Shown: positions 23,315 to 33,783 of the stretch, piece by piece
Numbering within the stretch: position 1 is the first letter of the stretch
Layout: every line of letters starts with the position of its first letter
Source: Voacanga thouarsii
Taxonomy: Eukaryota; Streptophyta; Magnoliopsida; Gentianales; Apocynaceae
DNA length: 64,000 nucleotides
Direction: 5' to 3'
NCBI GenBank assembly: GCA_026120185.1
Contig: JANUWF010001720.1
Coordinates: forward strand, 611,001 to 675,000
Notes under the pieces: model-generated
What the model was told of the DNA's origin: nothing
The model's input: only the letters and a program-made list of their open reading frames with translations
The model's database searches: none
Made by a program: the position numbers and the translations under genes

Positions 23315-25061
23315 TCTTAATGTTATGCCTTAGAGACAATCACTTGTACGTTGTATATGACAAATTTTATTTTAATAAAAGACATTATTTATCTTACAGT
23401 TGTTTTTTTTTTTTTGTTTACTTTTGTGTAATATAACTGTTAGATAAAGTCCCTAATGCAACATTGTGTTAAGGAAATCATGATAAAGATCATGATATGA
23501 GATTCCTACTACACTGTATAATGTTAGTACATAAATAGTCCTTAGTCGTAGTATTAATGAGATAGGACAGCATTAATGTGTTAAGACTAGCATGTGTTAG
23601 ACTTCCTGATTTGATCAAGCGGTGGTTCTCATATCCGTGAGTTTTGAGATACTTAAAGTTAACATGTGGATGCTTGTTAATGGAACAAGTTCATTGGATG
23701 ACCTAGCTATGAAATAATCACATAGATAACTATTTAGTACCAGTGATATAATCTCAATATAGCAAACGTGCAAGTATTCTTAGATTTGAGATCTCCAAGG
23801 TACTTTATTTGCTGAGCAATATGCTTTGATTCCAATCTCTGGAGCCAGATCGAGGGCCGCCTATGGGATGGATATTGGGTACACTATGAGGTAAACGAAA
23901 GTAGTTGAGAGGGTCAATAAAGGATTCACCACTCCTAATAGTAGGGGCGAATATCTCACGGTCACTTGTAGGAATTACTACTCAAGAAATCCTTGGCCAA
24001 GGCGACTGTGTATTGGAAACAGTTCCAATTGATACACATCTAGAGTAGTGGGTTCCTGGTACAAGTACTATTATATTCTGGCTAGAATTAATATATATTC
24101 TAGATGGAGTTGGCACTAATTCCGTACTCCAAACCGAATGAGATATTGTAGGGTGAAAGGAGTTAATTGCACTGTAGTTTGTTATTGAAGGGTTCATGTC
24201 AAGCCACTTGACTTCCTAGACTCTTGGATGGTCATGATATGTTGCTAGATACTGCTCATGATCTGTGAATATGGATTTATTAATTGATGAATTAGTAAAC
24301 CAATCTTGATTACAATCAATGTGATTATTTCTAATCAATTATGGATTATTAATCTAAAAAACGTTTGGATTAATTCATATTCGCTACCAATTGACTGGGA
24401 AATCTAATAGATCACACACAATAGAGGATTATATACTCAAGATGTTATTTGATAACATAGAAGGCTTAATTGTAAGAAAGAGAAATTATTGTAGCCAAAT
24501 TATAATTAGTTATAATTTACAATCCAAATTATAATTGTGATAACTTGATGTTTCCAATTACAATTAGGGAATTCTAACTGTTTTAGAATTCTTAGATGGA
24601 GGATTTTTCAGCAGGATTTTCGTGTGATATAGGATATACACACGAAACCCTAACAGATGTGTAAGACACGAAACAACTGCAACCCTAGCAACACACGATC
24701 TCTCCCTCTTCTCTCTCTCGTTGTTCTTGCAACCTAACCCCAGCCACCACTTAGTTTTCTGGTAGCACAGAAAACTTCATACTTGAGTATATCCTCGGTG
24801 TGGATTTCTATTAGAGATAATCGCACACTGTGATTATAGTGGTTGGACATTTAACTCTCATGGTGTTTCATCAAGAGGATTGCTGGATCACGCCTCGACT
24901 TGAAGAAGGAAAAATGTTGTTTTTCATACGCTCAAAGAAAGGTAAAGCTATTACCTTTGTTCTCTTTATGTCTTGTTTTCCACATGTATGCGAATCATGG
25001 GTTAGTATCTCGTTCTTATATTTCTGCTGCGCCATATATGATATGCGTAAGATACCTAATA
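23315..25061 (+). repeat. 3' LTR of Copia element D
   Basis: It is 1747 bp and colinear with the 5' LTR. Its first bases are TCTTAATGTTATGCC (left copy TGTTAGTGTTATGCC) and its last are GATACCTAATA, so both terminal dinucleotides have drifted from TG..CA. It is followed by the GAAAC duplication and the resumed frame of element C. Confidence 0.93.
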
Positions 25062-25066
25062 GAAAC
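25062..25066 (+). repeat. Right target duplication of element D (GAAAC)
   Basis: A perfect copy of 15940-15944. Confidence 0.95.
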
Positions 25067-26145
25067 ATGTACCGAAGAAATGGCATGAGAAATTTGATAA
25101 TGCAATGATTACCAATGGATTTAAAATCAATGAATGTGACAAGTGTGTTTATACAAAAGAGATCGAAAATGGCTATGTCATTTTATGTTTTTATGTAGAT
25201 GACATTTTTATTGTTAGTAGTGATGCCCAAATGGTTCAGTCAACCAAAAACATATTAAATTCAAATTTTGACATGAAAGACATGGGACTTGCAAATGCAA
25301 TTTTAGGAATTAAAATCATAAGATCATCAAAGGGTTTTATTCTAAGCCAGTCTCATTATGTGGATAAAGTTCTTGAAAAGTTTAACAAGAATGATACTAA
25401 CTATACTTGGACACCATTGGATAATAGTCTTTGTTTATCTAAGAATAGAGGAGAGAGTATTACTTAAGTGGAATATTCTAGAGTTATGGGAAGTCTAATA
25501 TATTTAATAAGCTGTACGAGATCAGGTATTGCATATACGGTTAGTAAACTCAGTAGATACACAAGTAATCCAAGTGAAAACCATTAGAAAGCAATAATAA
25601 GGGTACTTAGATACCTAAGATATACTCAAAATTTTGGACTTCATTATACAAGATATCCGACTGTTCTTAAAGGATATACTAATGCAAATTGGATATCCAA
25701 TACATAAGTTTCAAATTCCACTAGTGGATATGTGTATACACTAGTTGGTGCAGCTATGTCTTGGAAAATCCTTGAAACAAACTATTATTGCTAGATCCAC
25801 AATGGAATTCAAATTTATAACTTTGGATAAATGTGGTGAAGAAGCCAAATGGTTACGTTATTTTTTAGAGAACATTACAAAATGGGAAAAACCTGTGTCA
25901 CCAATTTATATTTATTGTGATAGTCAATCAGCTATTGGAAGAGCACAGAGTAACATGTATATTGGTAAGTCTAGACACATACGTAGAAGACACAATACCA
26001 TTAGATAACTACTCTTAACGGAAGTTATCTCTATTGACTATGTAAAGTCAAAAGATAACATTATGGATTTATTAACCAAAGGGTTAAATAGAGAGTTAGT
26101 TGGAAAGATAACAAAGGGAATGAGATTAAAGCCCGTTAGAGAATA
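25067..26145 (+). pseudogene. Copia element C second half of reverse transcriptase and RNase H
   Basis: The frame resumes behind the duplication with KKWHEKF and runs to CFYVDDIFIVSS (catalytic YVDD near 25191-25202), ILGIKI, and SQSHYVDKVLEKF. A stop at 25465 is followed by SLIYLISCTRSGIAY. The RNase H part has GYTNANW (normally D at the third or fourth position) near 25672, STMEFKFITL near 25796, YIYCDSQSAI near 25910, and the terminal KSKDNIMDLLTKGL near 26050. The final stop is at about 26143. Together with 14076-15944 it forms one split pol. Confidence 0.88.
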
Positions 26146-26706
26146 AATTTTATGAAGGAAACCCAACCTAGTTGACTGGAAATCTTAAGATTTAGGTTCA
26201 ATGGGACAACCTAGTCATAAGATTTAATGTGGTCACTGTAGAGGATAACCTCAACCAATTCCCATAAGGAAACAGTGACGTTAAAGGGATAAGGATAGCA
26301 TTGTGTTGCTTTAATGATTCTTAAGTAAGTAATTAATTTACTTGAGACGTAAGTAAATTATCTATGTGAGAGAAAAGTGGGGCCGCTTTAAAGAAGAATT
26401 TGTGTAAGGCTTAATTCTCTAGAAACTCTTGCAAAACCAGGTTGATATTCATGGCCAAAATGGGCATAATCATGAGAGTAGATCAAACTAAGAAAATTAT
26501 TCTTGTGTGAAGTATGTGTTTTATTTACACAAAAAAAAAAAAAAACAGGACAATCATGGACATCACGTCTACTGGACAGCTAATAAAGAGCATATATCTA
26601 ACAATGGTAGGTTCAAGAGGTAACACCTACCTATCCTATGCAGGTTTTAGTCGTGGAACACTATGTCGAGTCAAAATCAAAATAAATTTTCATTCATGTG
26701 GGGGAT
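26146..26706 (+). other. 3' untranslated region and polypurine tract of element C
   Basis: Non-coding, with an A-run at 26529-26543. It ends in CATTCATGTGGGGGAT (26691-26706), the polypurine tract before the 3' LTR. Confidence 0.7.
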
Positions 26707-26963
26707 TGTAGAAAATTAACATGTGATGGGTGAATGAAAAATTATTTTAATAATGAGACACCCAAAAATGATGAGAAAGTGGGAAGTATATTATAACCTA
26801 CAATCCATGAACCATGATCTACCATAACCTCTAGAGTTATTGAGGTCATGGGGAAGTGGTTATCAAAAGGTTATGGTGATAGTGGAGGTAGTGGGAGTTA
26901 CAATGGGTTTGTAAACTTTAATGATTCATATCTATAACCTATGCCAGATTCATGATCCCACCA
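26707..26963 (+). repeat. 3' LTR of Copia element C, truncated
   Basis: TGTAGAAAATTAACATGTGATGGG onward matches the 5' LTR at 12439 for about 257 bases, with one insertion near 26825. Similarity ends near CATGATCCCACCA, where reverse-strand pol of element E begins. About 350 bases of the LTR are absent. Confidence 0.85.
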
Positions 26964-27674
26964 CCATGTTGATACATTCGTCAAGATTTCCATTAAGGAA
27001 AGCTGTCTTGACGTCCATTTGCCAAACTTCATAGTCGAAGTGAGCTACAATGAATAAGAGGATTCATATAGACTTTAGCATGGCCACAGGCGAGAAGGTA
27101 TCCTCATAGTAAATACTTTCTCGTTGAGTATAACTCTTATCAATCAATCTAGTTTTGAAAGTTTTCACTTTTTCGTCTACTTCTCTCTCTCTTTTGTAGA
27201 CCCATTTGCACCCAATAGGTTAGGTCCACAAGTTCCCAGATGAAGTTATTATACATGGATTTCTTTTTTGAATCTATTGCATTCTTCTAATGGTCTACGT
27301 CTATCTCATCTATAGCTTCTTTATATGTAGTGGGATCCTATTCTTCCTCAAAAGAGATTACTTGAAAAGCTTCTCTATAGAGTAAGTATCTAGAGGGACG
27401 TCGAATGACTCTCCCACTACGTCTAAGGTGTGGAGGTTCTTGGATGATTGGACTTTCCTTCTCCTCGTTGACTGGAACCAGATCTGTTGATTCCTCAACG
27501 ACTGGATTTTGAACAGGGGCAGTAGGTTCTTCCACTCTATGTGCCGAAGAGCCAGTGGGTACAGAAGGCGTAATATCTATTTCTCTCCTACTAAAATCTG
27601 GCATGTTAAGTGGCATAGATACGAATCCACTACGTGAATCTTGAGTATGGATTTCTGTAACAATTTGCATAGGA
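26964..27674 (-). pseudogene. Copia element E integrase-RT linker and first half of reverse transcriptase
   Basis: Read on the reverse strand, 27670-27338 is an open frame with a Pro/Glu-rich linker and the RRSGRVIRRPSRYL block typical of the stretch between integrase and reverse transcriptase. A stop follows, then DPTTYKEAI, GCKWVYKRE, a degenerate RLIDKSYTQRE block, SPVAMLKSI and MDVKTAFLNGNL near 27005. The frame ends shortly behind at the junction with element C. The catalytic YVDD part is absent. Confidence 0.85.
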
Positions 27675-27679
27675 TTATC
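27675..27679 (+). repeat. Left target duplication of chromovirus F (TTATC)
   Basis: TTATC precedes the LTR start TATAAAACCCC (family start TGTGAAACCCC, mutated) and recurs at 39247-39251. Confidence 0.93.
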
Positions 27680-30600
27680 TATAAAACCCCACCTAAAGCC
27701 AACCCTAGAGTAAGGGGGATGAGATGCATATCATGTCATCATGTATAAAATATACCTTTTTGAATGATTTTATGTGCTTTAGAATTGAGATTTATAGGTT
27801 AAATGGCATATTTATGCTTATTGGGTAGAAAGGGTAAAAATGTAATTTTGCTTGAGGTCAAAATAGGAAGATGTCTTGAGGTTTAGATAAGAAGAATATT
27901 TGGGTGAGAAAATAAGAACAAGAGTTAGTGTGCTTAAATGGTTAGAGCTTTGTGATTTAATCTCTAAGGTCTTGAGTTCAAATCCCTTCACTTAAGTTTT
28001 ATTCATAATTATCTTAACCATATTTGAATTTTTGTTTTTCTTACATTCCCTAAAAATAGGAATGTTGTCTTAAGGAAGACATAATGGCAATGTCTTGACC
28101 ATGTGGTCTTTTCCTAAAAGAATTCTAGCAGAATTCTTGTCCCCTTTAATTTTGCTAGCCTTATCCTAACATCTTTGAAATTTAATCAATCCTTAATTCA
28201 TTAATCCATTTTTAATCATAAAAATTCCGTGATAAATCCCTAGCTTAGAATTTGAAAATCAGCTCTTGTGGGATAGATGAGGCCGAAAGTGAGGAGGAGA
28301 ATTAGGTAGGGATTCCAAGGAAAAGAAAACACCATAGCTATTCCTTAAAACTCCATCTTCATCTTGCTCATACTTTGGTAAAGAAAAATCTGGAAAATTT
28401 TCCAGATTTCCTTCAAGGCTATTTTCGAAAGTTTCAGCTAGCTTTCCTACCCAATTTCTACAAGAAAAATAAACATTTTATGTAAGGTTGAAGACTGGAA
28501 ATTCAGTGAATTTTCAGACTGTGCAAACATCCCAAAACCAGAAATTCGTTTCAACAAACTAGCCACATTAAACATGGAATTTGAAGCCACCATTAGAACA
28601 TATGAACAGCTGGAACTTCCTCTATTTTTCTTCCATATGAAGGTTGGAAAACCACCATTAAAAGACCTTCAAACACCCTTAAAAACCAGCTGCAAAATCG
28701 TGCCAAAGAGAACAAAAAATTCTGCACCAAAACCATTGCAATTCCAAGTGTTCTTGAAGCTTAAATTCCAGAAATTTTTCCAGTTTGTCTCTTCAAGGCT
28801 AAGGCCAAAATTCTTCATCAAAACCCACTGAAATTTGGACCTTGTACAGCCATGGACTGAACATCTTGGCTTCCTATCCAATCTTGAAAATTAAGACTCT
28901 ATGATCATACCTCAAAAAGCTCATAAGATCACTCTATCCAAAATTTATTCAAACTTCAAACTAAATTTCAGATTTTGTTCCATTAAAGCACTCATATAGC
29001 TAAGTGATAAAACCAAAAATCCTTTGCCATTATAAGACCATTTTCAGCCAGCCTTAGGTCTAAAGAACCCTTCATTCTTTGATTGAAACCTAGCTAATTC
29101 AGCCATACACCATTGAAGAACAAGAGACCTTCCATGAACAAACTCCATTAACTAATCTTATACCTTAAATAACTCTACTTTTTTCTCCATTTGAATTTCA
29201 AAAAATTCTGAAAACCTTCTCTCTTATTCTTGATAGCCGAAAACTCCTTCTGCACTAGGCCATTCGGCCATCATAATTCCAGCCACACTCAAAATCCCTT
29301 TTCTCTCAAACTCTCTCAAAAAACACCAACAACACCAAGAATACACACTTCACATCTTCAAGCCTAACCTAAACACCTCCAATCACTCCCAAACACTCTA
29401 GATCATCCATATTCAACCTATATACTTAATTTCTGCACTTTATGATACCGAATCACACAAAGTTGGATTTCCAAACGGATCAAACTAACCTTTTTTGTTG
29501 AAGGTTCCAAGAACACCAGAAGGTAAAATAAGAACAACCTCCTTGTTCTTGTTCTTCTACTCAAGTTCTAATATTCTTTTCTAGTCTTATTCATCTCTCT
29601 CTCACTCTCACACTCTCTCTCTTGGCCGAAATGGTGATGGTCAACCATGGCTACTTTCGAACCACTCAAGGCCATCAAGCACTTGAGGATCTTCACTAAC
29701 CTAGGAAAATCCTTCATCAAACGATCATCAATCAAGTATTTTTCCTTAATCTTCCTTTTTAATTTTTAGAATCAAGACTCCTAGCTGTTGATAGGATGAT
29801 TGAATAAAGTAGAGATTGAGTATATGTATGTGGATGAAGGGGATGGAGTTAGGACATGAGAGTTGGAATGAATGTTACACCTTATGGATTTTATTTTAGA
29901 ATCTCTATGTTCATCTTGATTAAAGAGATTTATGAATGTTTTGATGCATGTTAGATATTATGCCACCATTGGTGATTAGGCCTTTGTGATATTATTTTTT
30001 AATAAATCCATAGATGATGTTATGCCTAGTAAAAGATCATTCATGTTGTAGTATATGTTGATTCAAGATTATGTTCATGGATAGATTAACATGTTATTTA
30101 TTATATAAGAATATGTTCATAGATCTTCTTTAACAATAGAAAATTATGGTAAGAACGATTTTTATTAATTCTAGAATTATTTTTACTAACATTATTGTTA
30201 TTAATTTAATTAGAATTATTATTCAATTTAATCTATAAAAATTCGAGAAACATTAGGTAGGTTTGAAATAGAGTATTATTTAAAATATTATTATTTTATT
30301 AGTTAAATAAATAAAATCTTTTATTTAAAAAATATATAAATAATAAAATACTAGAATTAATTAATATCAAATGACCTTGTAGACCATATTAATTAGCCAT
30401 ACCAAAACTTTTATCTAAATCCATAAATATTATTTATATTAAAATTCATTTATTATTTATTAATTAAAAATTAAGTATAATTCATTTATTATTAATTTTA
30501 TTGGTTATTTATTAATTACTAATTAAAAATTAAGGGTAATTTATTATTTATAATAATAGTATTCAAATATTACTAATTACCAATATTATTTAGGATTTAT

Positions 30601-31892
30601 TAGTATTCATACTTTAACACTAATTTTATTTATTAGCAATATTAATCATTATTTATTATTTAAAACTATAACTTATTATTATTTATTTTATAACACCCAT
30701 TTATTTTAACTCATCAAGCTAGGTTATTTTATAAAGTATCTTATCAACTAGTATTAAAGCCTAAGACATTATGGTCATGGTTAGTTGTGGTTGTGACTAG
30801 TTGAGTTGGGAATTATTTATTTAAGGCAAATATGGTCTGGATATTGTCTTATACCTTGTGTTTACCCCAGGTGGGGTTAGGTTGACCTTGTAAGACTTTT
30901 GAACTATAGAAGAGCAAAAGATCAGGTAAGTTCCCTGCATGGAACCATTTGAAGACCAAAGTTATTGTGGCAAGTCAAACTCAATGTATACGAGTATTTG
31001 TACTGTAAAGGCAATTATGGATAATTTTTCTTTTTTTTTTTTAGTCAAGCAAACCATTTAAAACTAAACAAACAATTTCACACCAAATGCTAAACTTTTC
31101 CTAAAAACCCAACTTTGGCAAGAATTTTAGAAATCATAATTGTTATTTTCAAGTAATCACTGTATGATTTTTTTCCTCCCAAGTGGGACAAACAACGTTG
31201 AGTACTCAATAAGGGCTGACTGTTAGGACTAGTCTTTGAAGGGTTAGGGTAAGTCTCTCAATAGGTGGCCACCTCTGAGGGGTGAGTCCTTTCTGGATAG
31301 GATGCCAGTCCTGTAGATTATGCCCGTCCGAGCTAGCAAGTTCAGTTAAGTGGACTATGTGTTTTTGGAATAGACAACCGGTAAATTTGGGTGTAGAAAT
31401 GGAGAAGTATCTCACCCGATAGGCTGTACACCTACCTTGTGTCAATATGCACATGTATGTTTTGGAAAGCAAAATGCCACTCTTCATTTATAAGATTTAT
31501 TTGAGACTTGCCAGTACTTTCTTTTATGGAACGTTTACAACTTGCATACATGAACTGTTTTACCCGAAACACTCAATGCACACATGGACTTACTGAGATT
31601 TATATCTCATCACCTTTTGTACCATATTTTCAGGTCGTTCCTACTGTGAAGGTTATTAGCTAGAGAATTGCCTATGTTTGGAAGACTCATTGTTATTTTC
31701 CTATGTATTTCTTTTGAGAGGCAGTAGCAGACATTTATTTTCAATTTGTTCATGTATTGCTGGGTAGTAATAAGTTTAATTTTGAATTTTTTGTTTTATT
31801 TTATTTTGTGTATCCTAATTATAAAGACCTTTGTCCTGTGGACGGGGCGACATCCACAGCCCTAATGGGGACATAGGTAGTGGGGTATTACA
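27680..31892 (+). repeat. 5' LTR of chromovirus F
   Basis: It is 4213 bp, from TATAAAACCCCACC to GGGGTATTACA. It shares its full plan with the solo LTR at 45232-49507 and the LTR at 54484-58675 on the other strand. It holds a tRNA-like module (27924-27988), an extremely AT-rich stretch at about 30160-30700, and a conserved TATAAAG about 70 bases before its end. Against the 3' LTR it lacks about 90 bases near 31445. Confidence 0.93.
27924..27988 (+). repeat. tRNA-like (SINE-like) module in the Gypsy LTR
   Basis: The module runs from GTTAGTGTGCTTAAATGG to GAGTTCAAATCCC. The first part resembles a pol III A box next to TTAGAGC, and the second an altered B box (consensus GGTTCGANTCC), about 45 bases apart. 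The same module occurs at 36640-36703, and on the reverse strand at 49199-49262 and 58369-58430. It cannot be a working tRNA: no acceptor stem is seen. Confidence 0.6.
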
Positions 31893-31894
31893 AG

Positions 31895-31905
31895 TGGTAT
31901 CAGAG
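31895..31905 (+). promoter_or_regulatory. Primer-binding site of chromovirus F
   Basis: TGGTATCAGAG lies two bases behind the 5' LTR, the perfect complement of the 3' end of plant initiator-methionine tRNA over 11 bases. Confidence 0.9.
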
Positions 31906-31994
31906 ACTAGGTTTAGGTAGTTAGTGATAGTATATGCTTTGTTTCATTAAGGTTACATTTTCTTTTGACTAATCTTGCTTTTTTGTGCTGTAGG

Positions 31995-32475
31995 ATGGTT
32001 AGAATGATTAGAACTACAAGGAAGGGGTAGCAATGACATCTTCCAATCCCTATCAACCCGGAAGATTTACCAGTGCCACAACCTGTACCACAACCCACAC
32101 CTTAACCATTCATACCCTTAGACGAGAGCAGTGATGATGAGGTTCAGATTATTGAGCCACCTCCAATACCTGTAATAGACTTAGTTACTGATAGTGAGGA
32201 TAAGAAAATTGACATAGAGTATATCCCACTCCCACCTAGCCTCGTGTTTGATTTGACTGCTGATAGTGATGACTCGGGGGAGATAGACTATGAATCTCCA
32301 CCTAGACCTTCTTTTGTACCCCCACCCAACCATGTTGAAATTGGGGAGAGCTCTAGGGAAGTTAGGAAGCAGCTAATGGACTATGAGTTCGTGAATAGGG
32401 GCAGGGATAGATTTTTCTAGGAATGCTGGAGGATAGTTGTATTATGCTGACATCGAAGATTCTGATGAGGATTAG
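31995..32475 (+). pseudogene. Acidic upstream ORF of chromovirus F
   Basis: Between the primer site and gag, an ATG at 31995 opens a frame MVRMIRTTRKG that is closed by stops within 50 bases but stays readable to about 32418. It has a PVPQP-rich part, DESSDDEVQIIEPPPIPVI, then DSDDSGEIDYESPPRP, and after a frame change ends EDSDED before TAG at 32473. It is acidic and Pro-rich with no known domain. A homologue lies on the minus strand at 63545-64000 in element I, so it belongs to the family and is not chance. It is separated from gag by about 270 bases. Function unknown. Confidence 0.65.
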
Positions 32476-32741
32476 AGGGGCTAAGTTCTACTATGCTTAG
32501 GAAGTCTTTGTTTACAATTTTCAATAAACTCCTGTGCTTGGGGTCCATTTATGTTTAATGCTTTATTTCAAAATTTACGCAAATAAGAGTACTTGGTGTA
32601 CTCTAATCTTGGAAAAATGCAATTCTTTATGCAAAACTTGCATCTAATTTTCTTTTGCTTAAGCCTGAATGTGAATGCATGCCCGATTTGAATGTTTTCA
32701 ACTTTGATGTATAAACTCATTATTTGGGGCATAGTTTAGAA
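32476..32741 (+). other. Spacer between the upstream ORF and gag of chromovirus F
   Basis: Non-coding; AT-rich, with GAGTACTTGGTGTACTC-like dyad near 32587. It aligns with the reverse complement of 63274-63544 in element I. Confidence 0.6.
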
Positions 32742-33783
32742 TGGCACCAAAGCGTTGTGCAACAACATCCAGCAAAAGGGTCCCATAGGCAGAACCCGTG
32801 ACTTTGGAGCTTGATGCAACTCAACTGTCATCGCCAAATCGGAGAAATGAGAATGAACCGGAGCAGGAAGTGGGATCTAAAACACCTGTCAGTGTGACTA
32901 TAGGGCAAGCGTTCCACAAAATGACCAAAATTCTGCAAACCCTATCTAAGCGGAGGAATCTGAAGGGGGAAGATGAAGTATTGGAGAGGTTTCTAAAATT
33001 TCAACCACCCACCTTCTTGGGAGAGGCCGAACAAGACCAGAAAGCGGAGCAATGGGTAGAGCAAATGGAGGACATCTTTGCCACACTAAAATACACCAAG
33101 AAGTGAATGGTGAAATTTGCTGCATTTAGGCTGAGGGGCCCAACTCAGGCATGGTGGTAGCGAGTCCAAGATGACTGAGAAATGATAGATCAAGATTGGA
33201 CGTGGGCTAACTTTGTGGAGGCATTTAGAGCAGAATATATCCCTCAGTGGATAGTGGAGAAAAGGGAAGACGAGTTCTAAAATTTGAAATAAGGGGGCAT
33301 GACTATGGCTCAGTATGCTGCTCATTTTACTTAATTATCAAAATACTGCAAAAGGTTGGTAGATACTGAGCAGAACCGAATGAGGCAGTTTATTAAATGA
33401 TTAAGGTAGGAGTTGAGAGGGGCTTTGGCACCCTCTCCACCAACGAGTTATTCAGGGGCAGTGGACACAGCGACCCGGACTGAGAATGAGGATAGCAGCA
33501 GGATGGTACCAAGACTTTTCTTGCTGCCCAGACAACCACTGAGACCTTTTCAGTGGCAGCAACCCAATAAGCTACCTACCATCTAGCAATGGCAGACCTG
33601 AGGGAAGCAAGCATGAACGGCACCAATTGGTCCTGCACAGAATCTTCCATCATGCCGACACTGTGGGAAAAGGTCATATAGAAAAGAATTGTTGGTCTAA
33701 GGGAGTGGAGTGTAAATGCTACAATTGCGGAGATCTAACTCATCTACGAAACACCTGCCCAAAACTTCTCCGAATCGGGGGTT
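32742..33783 (+). pseudogene. Chromovirus F gag, decayed
   Basis: ATG at 32742 opens MAPKRCATTSSKRVP, with a stop at once behind it. The frame 32798-33106 has the Gypsy gag core start (VLERFLKFQPPTFLGEAE ... AEQWVEQMEDIFA). Later blocks are broken by stops near 33104, 33160, 33177, 33279 and 33397. Two zinc knuckles are seen near 33654-33760; the first (CRHCGK) is frameshifted and the second (CYNCGDLTHLRNTC) intact. The frame then jumps from the end of gag straight into reverse transcriptase, so protease is missing. Confidence 0.85.

Larger units (their letters stand above)
15945..25061 (+). mobile_element. Complete Ty1/Copia element D nested in element C
   Basis: It is about 9.1 kb long. 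It has two LTRs (15945-17685 and 23315-25061), a primer-binding site right behind the left one, gag, protease, integrase, reverse transcriptase and RNase H remains on +, and a purine tract before the right LTR. The 5-bp duplication GAAAC is perfect. The coding part has stops, frameshifts and an RNase H deletion, so it cannot move by itself. The LTR at 1-1013 belongs to the same family. Confidence 0.95.
12439..26963 (+). mobile_element. Ty1/Copia element C, interrupted by element D, 3' end truncated
   Basis: The two LTRs match (12439 onward and 26707-26963). Gag, a damaged protease, integrase and the first half of reverse transcriptase lie at 13078-15944. The second half of reverse transcriptase and RNase H lie at 25067-26145. 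The gap between them is exactly element D with its duplicated target. The 3' LTR stops at about 26963 where minus-strand element E begins, so about 350 bases of LTR and the right target duplication are lost. The 5' end starts right after the ancestral PUP stop codon. Confidence 0.9.

Noticed and set aside
27929..27988. A tRNA gene
   Set aside because: A- and B-box-like words exist, but no acceptor stem or plausible anticodon arm is seen, and the same stretch recurs in each LTR. Treated as a tRNA-like/SINE-like module.
28574..28831. 85-codon ORF in the chromovirus LTR (also at 37293)
   Set aside because: It lies in an LTR and is truncated in the second copy. No domain recognised.
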